Part shown: piece after piece, positions 9,415-19,294 of the stretch
Layout of the letters: each line of letters starts with the position of its first letter
Position numbering within the stretch: the stretch's first letter is position 1
Source of the DNA: Entomortierella parvispora
Lineage: Eukaryota; Mortierellomycota; Mortierellomycetes; Mortierellales; Mortierellaceae
Assembly: GCA_963573315.1 (NCBI GenBank)
Contig: OY752142.1
Location: 558,001 to 622,000 of the forward strand
Length of the DNA stretch: 64,000 nucleotides
Reading direction: 5' to 3'
Made by a program: the position numbers and the translations under genes
Notes under the pieces: model-generated
Database searches by the model: none
The model's input: the letters and a program-made list of their open reading frames with translations, nothing else
Told to the model about the DNA's origin: nothing

Positions 9415-11976
9415 ATGTCTGGACAGCAGTCAACAACAGACGAGCCCAACGCAGTTGGAGATTCATCCGGCTGGGAGACCGAGGGCTCTGGGTCAGAGGC
9501 AGAGTCAACGACAGGAGATATTGTCCCGGAAGAAACCTCAGAATGGGAGACTGATGACTCTGGCGATGACGGCGATGACGACGCGGATATGGACGGGGAA
9601 TTCTTCTCGGACGACGACGATGATTTTGATGCTTGGGAGGATGATGAGGGGAATCCATTCCCGGGCGAGGGCTTCTGGGGTGACGAGGACGATATTGACA
9701 TCGAAGCCTTGACACCCTCCGTTCGCGCGAACCGACGTCCAGATATGTCTGAGATCATGTCCGAGTTCAGTGGCGATGAGAAATACGAGCCGAAACGGGA
9801 ACTCTCCGCCAACGACGGCGAGGGTGAAAACGACATGTTTGATCGCTCAAATCTGGAGCCGTTTAATCCCTCCGAGGTCGCAGTTGGGCGACTGACAGCA
9901 AAGATCCGGCAGTTGATGTTGCATCTTAAAACGGGCCGCGGCAACCGGGAACGGAAACTTGGCATCAAAAGGGTCGAGCGACATGAACCAAACTACAACT
10001 TTTCAACAGAAGCGCGTCAAGGACTTTATCCTCTCATTGTTCGAGGGCCAGGTCATCCAAGAGAGGTGGAGCATTCCCCTGCTATTTCCTTTCATCATCA
10101 GTGCGCGCACTCTCTCACAGTTTCACCGTCAGCCATGGGTCTCTGGGATGATCTCTATACTATCAATCAGGATATGATCCTCCGCTGCGGGGTCTTGCCC
10201 AGGATGACGGACGATTCCTTTACCCTACGAATGAGCGTCAATGAGGAGCCGGACGATTTCTACGACGAGAGAGCCAGGGGGGAGGTCTTTAGGTCCTATT
10301 CGAGGGAACTCCGGACTGTACCAGCGACAAAGTTCTTGCCAGTCTCGATCTACAAATTTGATGAGCTACCGGAATCGGAAGCATTTGTAGAAATAGGAAT
10401 GGATGAAGATCCGCTCTGTATCGCTCAGAAATATGGATATCTGGCCCACGGAACTGCGGACGGGAGCCTGGTTGCTTATTGTACGGACTGTGGAGGCGAG
10501 CCGATTGAGATCCATAACGACACCATTCCTGGGCAGCCAGTCGATATGATGCTGAACAGTATCCAAATTGTTCGATGGCCGAGGTTTTACCGATCCAACA
10601 TGCAGCAGGACGAAGACGGCATGTATGTTGATGGCGACGACAATGGCGAAGAGGATGAGGACGAGTATGATCAGAAAGAAGGATACCCTACACAGTCAGG
10701 AGAGTTTGATCACTACATGGTCATGACTGGAAACGAGCACGGACTTTTCATTGCAGCTCTTCCAGATCACCCTTGCCTATCTAGGCGAAATGCAGTAAGC
10801 CGGAGACGTTATGGCGAAGATATATATGAGCACATATTCAAGTACAAGGAGGACCACACCTGGATTAGGAAAGGATTCAACGGCGAGCCACTGAACGATG
10901 CAAAGGTTTCCCCGAATGGACGCTGGATCGCCATTGTGGGAGACAGTGCCCGTGTCTTTACAGTGGAAATCACGCATGTAGCCGAGACGGAGGAACAGCG
11001 GATTTCCCGAGAAGAGCGAGAACAGGAGCTTGCATTGAACGATCTAGACACAGACTCTGAGTACTACAACTCAGATGACTCCATAGAGGCTGTGGAGAGA
11101 AAGCTCGGTGTAAGTGACAAAACCAAGGGTCCCGATCGCAATTCTTCAAAGGACAAGGAGCCACCGAGGCCCTCAACGGACAAAAAGCGAGACCCCCCAA
11201 GGCTACTTCATCAGTTTGGACAACCTCAGGAGCATACTATCCCTGACAGAGTCATTTTTGGAGCACACAACAAACGTCGGAGGATCACAGTCAACAATTA
11301 CACCTCTCAATACGTGGCCTGGAACGCAACGTCGACCAAGTTTGCCCATACGTCGGATACGAGCGCCAAGGTCATGGTCTGGTCAATGCCCTCTAGAGAG
11401 ATTGTTTGCTGCGTGGATACTGGAGGGTTCAGCTACGCCATCGAGTTTCACCCAAAACTGGAGAATGTCTTTGCAGTGAACAATTGGTACGGATTTGTAC
11501 ATGTGGTCGATATCACGGGCTGCTGTGTTGGAGACCAGGACCTAGTACCAGACGTTGAGTTGAACTCACAAGGTCCTGCGGATGGATGCTGTACTGGCCC
11601 TCACTATGAAGAAAAGCACGACATCCTGATGTGCTCTTTCCGAGGCGAGAAAGACAAGAGCCTTCGGATCCTTGACGGTCTTCGAGGGCTGGGTTGGAGC
11701 ACTGATGGACGGCACTTGTACGTGTCCACGCTGAGACGTGTCCTGAGATTTGAGTTCAAGGATGATCGGTTCCGGGTCCCGAGCCTGTTTGATCTCTGTG
11801 CGCGCAAGGTCCGGGAGTGGAAGGAGCGCGAGTTGAGCCAAGAGCACACATCTGAATCGAACACAAGCCTCAAGAGGAGTTTTGGACCGATCGCCAAAGA
11901 CTGGGAGTATGTGCCATACCTGATCAAGCGCCGGATTTGGGGCGATTTGTTCTTGATGCAATCGCACACCGAGTGA
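9415..11976 (+). CDS. large acidic WD40-like protein, function not recognised
   Basis: This is a single exon of 853 codons starting at MSGQQST; the frame is open upstream but has no earlier ATG in good context. Residues 1-130 are strongly acidic (runs of D and E with WETEGSG and WETDDSG repeats). The middle and end contain beta-propeller-like segments such as YLAHGTADGSLVAYC, VSPNGRWIAIVGD, KVMVWSMPSREIV and GLGWSTDGRHLYV. A second acidic insert lies near residue 410 and a charged linker around 560-620. The pattern suggests a divergent WD40 scaffold; yeast Crt10-type proteins (RNR gene regulation, ubiquitin-ligase partner) have comparable size and design, but I cannot confirm the family. Confidence 0.7.
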   Translation: MSGQQSTTDEPNAVGDSSGWETEGSGSEAESTTGDIVPEETSEWETDDSGDDGDDDADMDGEFFSDDDDDFDAWEDDEGNPFPGEGFWGDEDDIDIEALTPSVRANRRPDMSEIMSEFSGDEKYEPKRELSANDGEGENDMFDRSNLEPFNPSEVAVGRLTAKIRQLMLHLKTGRGNRERKLGIKRVERHEPNYNFSTEARQGLYPLIVRGPGHPREVEHSPAISFHHQCAHSLTVSPSAMGLWDDLYTINQDMILRCGVLPRMTDDSFTLRMSVNEEPDDFYDERARGEVFRSYSRELRTVPATKFLPVSIYKFDELPESEAFVEIGMDEDPLCIAQKYGYLAHGTADGSLVAYCTDCGGEPIEIHNDTIPGQPVDMMLNSIQIVRWPRFYRSNMQQDEDGMYVDGDDNGEEDEDEYDQKEGYPTQSGEFDHYMVMTGNEHGLFIAALPDHPCLSRRNAVSRRRYGEDIYEHIFKYKEDHTWIRKGFNGEPLNDAKVSPNGRWIAIVGDSARVFTVEITHVAETEEQRISREEREQELALNDLDTDSEYYNSDDSIEAVERKLGVSDKTKGPDRNSSKDKEPPRPSTDKKRDPPRLLHQFGQPQEHTIPDRVIFGAHNKRRRITVNNYTSQYVAWNATSTKFAHTSDTSAKVMVWSMPSREIVCCVDTGGFSYAIEFHPKLENVFAVNNWYGFVHVVDITGCCVGDQDLVPDVELNSQGPADGCCTGPHYEEKHDILMCSFRGEKDKSLRILDGLRGLGWSTDGRHLYVSTLRRVLRFEFKDDRFRVPSLFDLCARKVREWKERELSQEHTSESNTSLKRSFGPIAKDWEYVPYLIKRRIWGDLFLMQSHTE

Positions 11977-12850
11977 GAGCTGCAAGAGGGTTTAGTCTGC
12001 TTTTTTTTTTTGAATTGAGGACATCGATTGCCGCCACCTATATAAAAAAGTAGAAAAACATAAAATAAGCAGCGTCCTTCCCCCCATTGCACAATCTGTA
12101 TACCATTCGTGGGAAGGATGGTGATCCTCAGCCTACTGCTGTTGCTGCTGCTGTTCATGGGTGACCCTAGCCATCGCAGTGAAGGTGTGGGTGGTGAGAA
12201 ATGTTTGTTTGCGACAAGAAAGAGGGGGCCTGGTCCATAGTGTTCATTCCAGTGTGAGCAATCGCAATCCAATTTATCGTTGTCATTGAAATGAACCCCT
12301 CCCTCCCTCCTGCAACACAACACCCAGCAGGAAAAAGGAAACCCGCAGAGAATCCATGTCATCAATCGCACGATGAGTGCAACGTTGAGAGCACGCACCC
12401 ACAGCACAAACACATCATCCACATACACATTGCACATACACTCACACACAGTCGCCACTGACTATATAGAACTCGGACCTCGTTATTTTTTGCGTTTGTG
12501 ACAAAGGAGGGGGGCTTACAGGAACCACAGTCAAGGTTCCCTGCTGTTTCCAGTGCGAGCCATTGAGGATAGACAAAAGGGCACCGTGGCCCCCCTGCAG
12601 ACCATGTGGACTGTTGCAAGTTGTGTGCTGCATGCAAAGAGAAGACCAGGGACGACGGACCGTTGGGTCTGTCCTGCAGGAACAAAGATAGATGGGGCGG
12701 CAGCGGACTTTTTTTGTTTTTTCTTTTTTTTTTGGACCAAGAGTAGGCTAACGGGGATATGGACAGACAGGGTGGCATCCTCTGAAGGAGGAAGAGAAAG
12801 AGGAATGAGAGCCGCGGCCCAGGAAGGGCAGGAAGGTGAAGACAACAAAA
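11977..12850. other. intergenic, no gene seen
   Basis: Several open frames cross this stretch on both strands, but none shows a domain, and the text is low complexity. A plausible 3' untranslated region of the upstream gene begins it. Confidence 0.45.
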
Positions 12851-12854
12851 GACA

Positions 12855-13745
12855 AACAACCCTTCTCTCTCTTCTCTCTTTCCTCTCTTTCCTCTTTCCT
12901 CTCTCTCTCCCCATTCTCGCCCAATCCCCTTCCACGCCCCTCGTCCCGCCTCTCAGGCACGCTCCTTCCCCTGTCCTCTTTCTTTGCATTCCTTTGCATC
13001 CATCGTCGACTGCACCTTCCTTCTCTTCTCTTTTCTTCTCTTCAACCACTCCATCACCCACATCCCCACTTACTCTCGAGGCAAGTCTCTCCCTTTCCCG
13101 CCATTGCATTCATTCAACAGCCACTCTTTCTTCCTTCAACCGCCCCTTTCCTCTCTTTCTCTCTTTCTCTCTCTCTCTCCCCTCCCTCAGGCACAACTCA
13201 GGAACAGCTTTTTGTCAACTCCCTTGTGCACATCCATTCATCGCCATCTCTCACCGAATCAAGTCCCTGTCTGCAGGCTACCTGGAAAACAGACACTCAG
13301 GCACCTCTCTCTGCACCCATATACCTTGCTCACCGTACCTCCTCCACCTCTCTCCCTCTCTCTCAACATATCGCTGTTCACCTACTCCTTTCCTCCTTCA
13401 CTCTCTTTGTCATCCTCTCCTACTCTCTCTCTACCCATTTCCACTCCTTCACGCGACCACTCTCTCTCTCTCCTCAGTCCTTGTCTCTCCGTCCCCTCAC
13501 GCAGCTCACCCACTCACCCTCGACTCTTTCTCTCTCTCTTTCTCCTCTGCTGTCAATATTTTTGTCTCTCATCCATATCCGTTCAATTGCCCCCTTGATT
13601 TTCGAACCTTACAAACGTTAAGAAGCGCATCCTCCCCGAGGACCCAAAAGGCTCCTCAATTGCTGACCATGCCTTTCGCTCTTTCTCTCCTCTCTCTCTC
13701 TGTCTTTGTCACTTTCTTTCCTCTCCCTCCCATCTCGTTTCCATA
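12855..13745 (+). promoter_or_regulatory. long CT-rich upstream region of SHO1
   Basis: Nearly 900 bp on the plus strand are almost entirely C and T with many CTCT and TTCCTC runs, ending about 30 bp before the SHO1 ATG. All three plus-strand frames are open for hundreds of codons only because the sequence lacks purines, so they are not genes. Pyrimidine-rich leaders are common before fungal start sites, but this one is exceptionally long. Confidence 0.5.
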
Positions 13746-13777
13746 TCTCTAGGCTCGCCTTGTAACTCTTTCTCTCC

Positions 13778-14815
13778 ATGTCCCGCATTGATCCTGGGCT
13801 GGTGCTCGCACAACCATTCTTTGTCTGCTCGCTGGTGCTCTTTGGCGTAAGTCTGGTTGCTTTCGCAGACCTGGTTGGCTGGACACAGACAACAATTAAC
13901 AACCGTCGACGAAAACCACCCTGCAGGAAGCCATTCCTGTGTTTACCAAGGACCCAAAGAAAAAAAACTAAACTTTTTTTGCATTGGATTCTCTATCCTA
14001 GATTGGCTGGTTTATCACGTTCATTTCCGCCTGCATCATTGGTAGCGGTGTTCGTCTTATCTGGGTCGAGATTTTCTACAACCTCTTCTTGTTGATCGGC
14101 ACGGCCTTGGCTGTCTCCACGGACTCTGTCCGACAGTACCGTCTTGTGGTAAGGACAATTAAAAGCCTCGTGTCAATTGCTCTCGTCATGAAAAAGTTGC
14201 GCCACCCCTAAAAGTACTATAAAAAAACCTAATCCTCTCTTTTTTTTTTCCGTACCTTCTTGTCTCACACTACTATAGATCCTCACCTTCATTGCAGGAT
14301 CCTTGTCGCTTCTTTTCTCTCAAATCGACCTCGCCATCAATGCTTCCTCGGTCCTTGGCTTTGGAGCATCCAAATACAGTGCCGCAGGCGCAGGATTGAT
14401 CTTTCAGGCACTCGCTCTTCTTTTCTGGATTGTTTACTTTGGCGCAGAGGAGGATTCGTTGGCGAAGCGTTCCATCAACGGCTTCACAGTCCCTCGCACC
14501 CACAGTGACAACAACAACACGATTGTTTCGCCTACTCAGCAGTACCAGCAACCTCATTATGAAGGTCAGCAATCCCCCGTGCCTGTCAACGCCACGGCTG
14601 TCCAGATGAACGGCGCTGTGAACGGAGCACCAGAATACGCATACAAGGCCAAGGCTTTGTACTCGTATGAGGCCAACCCTGAGGACAGGAACGAACTTGG
14701 ATTCACCAAGGGTGAAATCTTGGATATTGTCGATAACAAGGGCAAATGGTGGCAGGCTCGCAAGCAGGATGGTACCATTGGTATCGCTCCCAGCAACTAC
14801 TTGCAGTTGATTTGA
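13778..14815 (+). CDS. SHO1: SHO1 osmosensor membrane protein
   Basis: Three exons (13778-13846, 14002-14148, 14279-14815), all joined in phase 0, give 250 residues. Four transmembrane helices fill residues 10-135; the first is split by intron 1 (VCSLVLFG then [10 protein letters not shown]). A linker rich in Gln, Asn and Pro follows, then an SH3 domain at about 194-250 with ALYSY, a WW pair and PSNYL. This is the exact Sho1 architecture. In yeast Sho1 sits in the plasma membrane and recruits the MAPKK Pbs2 through the SH3 domain, feeding the HOG pathway, and also works in filamentous-growth signalling. The length is shorter than yeast Sho1 (367), mainly in the linker. Confidence 0.93.
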
Positions 14816-15361
14816 AGACGATAAGGAAAAAAAAACTCTTGTAGCAAAAAAGTCGATAGGAGGGGAGAGAGAGGGAAAGGAACGACAGATCCTGGATGAT
14901 TTGTTTTTTGTTTGTTCCGACTATTTCGTCCGCTCTTGACCTTTTGTTCAGCTATGTTTCTTCTTTCAAGTGAAGAAAAGAAAAAATACTCATTGATCCT
15001 TCTATCTATACCTTCATCTTTTATGTTGTTGTCCTATCTCACTCATAATATATCATCGTCTTCCCCATAAAAAGTGTCTTTTCTGTTTGTTCGTGATTTT
15101 TCTTGAGATAAGGAGCAAGAGAATAACTGAGAGAGAGATGCAAGCTGCGACCAGGATCAATTACATTGTCTTTTTGAAAAATAACAGGCACAATAATGAG
15201 TCGGTTCCTTTTGCCCCTTTTAAAAGTTACGACACTACTATACTGGTACAACATACTAGGTACTGTGGCATACCGGTACTACTGATACTACATCACAGTG
15301 GTACTACATCTCACTGTCGAAGGTATCTATCAAGCTCAGTGCGGGGATACACCTCAGCCTC
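14816..15361. other. SHO1 3' flank with short GGTACTAC-type repeats
   Basis: No gene is seen. Around 15227-15315 there are several ACTAC, GGTAC and CATAC repeats with small palindromes (for example CCGGTACTAC after TAGGTAC), which may be remnants of a mobile element. Confidence 0.35.
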
Positions 15362-15750
15362 TTACATATCTGCTCCCCCCACCACTCCACGCTGTTGAAA
15401 AAGCCGCGTGTTGATGTCGCTCAAGCCCTGCACGTTTTGGAAAATGGTGCTGGTGAACACAAGTCGCCTATGGCTAGAACTCCGGATCAAGCGCAATTTA
15501 ACATTGTCGACATCAACAACCTCCCATTTGCGCGCAGACTTGTCCTTGCTACCGGAAACGATAAAACTGGCCAAGGAGCCCATATTCCATTCAATCGTCT
15601 AGACGAGTTCGAGAGGAAACCTCTTACAGAGGTCAAACATCGACCAGACTTCTTATCCCACACTCGGATCGAACGAACCACCATGACTTCCGGAAGCAAT
15701 CTACTGGCCATTAGGTGAATAGACCACAGTCCAGTCAGAGTTTGCATTGG
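15362..15750 (-). pseudogene. decayed C-terminal end of a WD40 (probably NACHT-WD40) gene
   Basis: On the minus strand, in shifting frames, there are clear WD40 pieces: SIRVWDKKSGRCLTSV, then FIVSGSKDKSARKWEV, and a conserved tail NVQGLSDINTRL followed by QRG. At least one stop and frame changes interrupt it. The order matches the last propeller blades and tail of the STAND-type NACHT-WD40 proteins that are expanded in Mortierellaceae. In filamentous fungi these proteins are involved in non-self recognition. Here only a broken 3' part is left. Confidence 0.55.
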
Positions 15751-17874
15751 CCCGTCAAGGCATGGCCAGGCACTCCCCTCTGAGCTTCCTACAGTCGCGT
15801 CTTTACGTCCTTGCCGCTGGTGGCCATTTGAATACTGTTACCCAGGGGTTAGCTTGTTCTTTATCACGAGTACCACGGACAGCCATCTCTTCCTCTGTAC
15901 TACATGACAACAGGGCAGGTGAGAGTAAAAGTGAGTGTCGTCCGACCAGCGGGACGTTGAGGAAGGCGGATGAAAAAGAAGACAGAGAGAAGAAGAGGAA
16001 AGACCCTGTTTCTGTCGCAATCTTGCCCATGGTGACACAGCAGAGAAAAGCTCATCCCCATCTCTTGATTCATCCACATTTTCTTTTCATCCGCCTGCCC
16101 ATCTTTTTCTTCATTCATCTCATCCTCCCTCCTCCACCTTTTCTCATTTCTTGTTCTTCCGTCAAGAAAACTCATAGGCCCAGCGTCTTGATTGCTCCTC
16201 ACTATGATCCATCCTTTTCGGGTCATCTTTTTCAAGCCTATTATTTTCAGGTATATTCTTTTCAGCCAGACCAACAGTAAAATAGTTCTTCTACCTATCT
16301 ACAGCTCCATTGATATTCAAGCCCAAGAGGCTTGACACCAGGGTTCTCCAAGGCGACCTATTCTTCACCCTCGTAATCACCGGGAACATGCGGCTCGCCC
16401 ACTATAGCAATGTCTTGTCAACCACTCCAAGGCATTGCTTCCGACTATCATTGTTTGGTCACCAAGGGCAACTTTATCGACCATAAACGGGACTAGAAGC
16501 AGGGTTCGTGCAGCTGCTGTTCTGAGCGTATCATGGAGTTATACCTCAAATCACCTATGGAACAGTTGGGCCAGCTGTAATTGTTGGGTGTCGGGATCCA
16601 TGTGTAAGATTTGGTGTATGACACATGGCAGAGTCAACGCGCAGTGTTTCGTCTCTGCCCGACATCTGTTTGTTCTAGGAGTTGGTCCTTATGACACAGG
16701 AAAGAACAATGGCAGCAAGGAAACAACGACAAGAAAGGAAATTCAGTGGTAATGTAAGGAGTCGCGCTGGCCAGAAAATAAATTCAGGTACGAGACCAAC
16801 ATATATCACCAATGCTCTGGAGCAAGGAGACGCGTCTATTCTTATGTTAGGATAACCACGCGTGCAGCGGCTACAAGGTGCATTCAGTAGAACTGCTGAA
16901 TGGCCAGTACCACAGGCCCAGACCCAGGTATGCCAGGTATGCCCTGTCCCGACCTCGATTTGTTCCAGCAATTCAAATAATTGGCTTACTTTAAGCTGTG
17001 TTGTCAATTGCTGCAATAACCTTCAAGGTAATAAAGAACGACCTACTACATCATTACTCTACCATCATTATCTACTTGTCCTGTTTCAGATCGGCGTGGG
17101 AAGGAAGGTCAAAGTAACTTGACAATAGAAAAAGCTGCTATTGCTGTGCGACAAATAAGAACATTGGAAGAGCTCCAGATTGGAAGATAAATGGCGAGCT
17201 GTTGGACCGGCAATAGCCACTACAGTAAGTTGAGACAGAGAATGGTTGAGGACAGTGAAGGGAGATGAGTGAAGATGGAAGCAGTGAAGGAAATGAGCGA
17301 GACTGAAGAAGTGAGGAAGTGAGGATGAATGGAGGTCATAAACAGATTAGGGGCCTGTCATTGCGGCTTCCAGGTTGAAAGAAGTCACGTCGAGGGAGTT
17401 CACTCTTGTTGCCGATCACCATCTGGATGTTCTATTCTTCTGGTTGATTCAACCCGTTATCACTCCAAGGATCGTCTTTCTGACACTCCTCATAGCCATC
17501 ATAGATCAGGACAGATTGGCCATGAGATTTGAGCTCTTGGATGCTATCATCACTAAAGTCCTAGCTTCGTAGCTCTCTAGTCCTTCTATGGTTTGTCAAT
17601 AGAAGGCAGCGCGACAAAAGTAGCACCAATAGATGGGCAAAGTCACTTGTACTCCCAGCTAGACTACTGGACAAGCGCCGCTACGGTCGGCAATCCACGA
17701 GTGACTATCGATTTTCTTCGGGAATCCATCCACAACTGCCAAGAGTAGACCGGAATTCGTGTCTCACGGTTGCCCCTTATCGATCGCGGTAATTTGTCGG
17801 CAACTTGGTGAACATTTCACAATCTTGACTTATTTTGTCGCCGTCTTTTGGTTTCACTGGGAGAATAGGTCAAG
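15751..17874. other. degenerate, gene-poor region inside the WD40 pseudogene
   Basis: No intact gene is seen. Short open frames occur on both strands, none longer than about 180 codons and none with a domain. Purine-rich GARG repeats lie at 17255-17335. The segment separates two WD40 remnants of the same strand and may hold further decayed insertions. Confidence 0.35.
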
Positions 17875-18225
17875 TCATAACGGCACCGCCTCAACTTTTC
17901 CTACAGAGAGGATCTGTCGTCTGCTCCGGGAGAATACCACGCTCCAAACATATTCCGAGTGTCTTTGAAGTGAACGGCGATGCTGAAGATATCTCGTCCA
18001 GTGGATAAGCACAGAAAGTACATGGCTCTCAACTTCCAGGTATGGACATTCACCAGACTGAACATCATCCACTCTGAGTGACCCAGGTCGGCGCACAACG
18101 GCTGTTATTACAAGAGTTTCCTGCCAATTGGCCGTTAGACTTATGACTGGACAGTTTCCCATCAGGACATCCATGCTTGGTTGAGACGAACAGAAAAACG
18201 CGAAGAGATCAGGATATCTACCCAT
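17875..18225 (-). pseudogene. decayed WD40 repeats, upstream part of the same relic
   Basis: Minus-strand pieces in alternating frames read like worn WD40 blades: EYVWSVVFSRSRRQILS, TWKLRAMYFLCLSTG and STGRDIF. Read across frames they give the order YVWSV.FSP.GRQILS, typical of fungal NACHT-WD40 repeats. It is on the same strand as the remnant at 15362-15750 and upstream of it, so both probably derive from one gene. Confidence 0.4.
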
Positions 18226-18789
18226 CGTTCAATGGCCCAAAAGCTACGATCACCAAGGCACGAGGTAATTCAAGAATCTGAAGTGTGACCTACAACTCGC
18301 TTCACCACCGCCACGTGTGCATTCTCAACGGCCTTCTTAAACCGTGGACCCGTTGAGGAGTTGGAGTAGAAAGAGCAAGCAGATTAACGTCCAAGAAGGG
18401 AACACTACAAGCCAATGCGGCGTCCTTGCATTCTGAGCGTCTCTGCTCAAAGGGGAAAAGGAGCGGCGTGTGCCAACTCTTCGTTTTTCCGAAATTGAAC
18501 AAAAAGCGGCGTGTGCTTTTAGCGGCAAAAATAAGATTTTACCGTCCCTGAATATCAAACATCGGCGCGAACACGTCTCAACGTCCCCATCCGTTCTTCA
18601 GGTTTTTTTTCTTTTCCTGGCTAGGCTAATTCTAAGGCTGCACTGCCACCGCCGCTCCTTTTTTGCACATGCACTCTTTTTACCTTGATGAACTGCCAGC
18701 TCTTGTCGGTTTTACTGAGGAGATGTGGGTTTTGGGGGAAGGTACCTGAACAGCATGGGACGGATGAGAGATACGGACCCAGACTTTCG
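18226..18789. other. intergenic, no gene seen
   Basis: The stretch lies upstream of the secreted protein gene at 18974. I see no coding pattern. Confidence 0.4.
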
Positions 18790-18798
18790 TATAAAAAG
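18790..18798 (+). promoter_or_regulatory. TATA box of secreted protein gene
   Basis: TATAAAAAG lies 184 bp before the ATG at 18974. Subtracting the 85-nt intron in the leader leaves about 100 nt between TATA and ATG in the mature message, a normal spacing. Confidence 0.6.
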
Positions 18799-18883
18799 AA
18801 GGACGTCCGCACCCAAAAAAATATCCAATCAATCCTTCCACTCCTCTCTTTCAAAAACCCACCCAACAAGCTACCTCCAAAAC

Positions 18884-18968
18884 GTAAGACAAAGTGCCTG
18901 GTCTATACCAATAATTGCTTTATTCAGTGTTAACTGATAAAAATCGGCACCTTTCCTCCCCATTATAG
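18884..18968 (+). other. intron in the 5' untranslated leader
   Basis: GTAAGA at 18884 and ATTATAG ending at 18968 frame an 85-nt intron that contains a GTTAACTGAT branch-like site. It ends 5 nt before the ATG at 18974. Confidence 0.6.
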
Positions 18969-18973
18969 TCAAG

Positions 18974-19294
18974 ATGATGTTCAAGTCCGCCATCCTCAGC
19001 TCTCTCGTCCTCGGAGTCTGCTCTGCCGTCTCTGTCACCATTTTGGCCCACAACAACAACAACGATGTCGTTCTCAACAAGGTCTACACCTCCTACCAGT
19101 GTGTTGATGTTGCTCAGATCTCAACTGCCGAGTTCTGGATCACGAACAGCGCTGGTGGATCCTGCCTCGCCTTGTGGGATGGAGCCAGCTGCAACGGAAA
19201 CCAGTTCGCCTACGGCAGCGGCAACCTCAACTTTGGTTCCTTGGTTCACACCTTCGGCCACACCGTCGGCAGTGTTCAGATCTACAAGTGCTAA
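18974..19294 (+). CDS. small secreted cysteine-containing protein, crystallin-like family
   Basis: The protein has 106 residues (105 if the second ATG is used). Residues 1-20 are a signal peptide ending near CSAVS. The mature part has four cysteines. Its second half (SCLALWDGASCNGNQF and then GSVQIYKC at the very end) aligns by eye with the end of the secreted protein at 28883 (NCGVTLYKDWKCSGD and QIWC). The CxxxLWxxxxCxG and terminal QIYxC pattern recalls beta/gamma-crystallin-like secreted proteins; this is tentative. TATA, a leader intron and an AATAAA at about 19325 frame a well-built gene. The biological role is unknown; candidates are wall, adhesion or effector functions. Confidence 0.8.
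   Translation: MMFKSAILSSLVLGVCSAVSVTILAHNNNNDVVLNKVYTSYQCVDVAQISTAEFWITNSAGGSCLALWDGASCNGNQFAYGSGNLNFGSLVHTFGHTVGSVQIYKC

Noticed and set aside
9345-9968. 207-codon minus-strand frame rich in serine
   Set aside because: It is antisense to the acidic N terminus of the WD40-like gene, where Asp/Glu codons read as Ser on the other strand.
12553-13752. Long open frames (up to 399 codons) on the plus strand and several on the minus strand before SHO1
   Set aside because: The sequence is almost pure pyrimidine, so stops are rare by composition. All frames are open and the text is low complexity with no domain.
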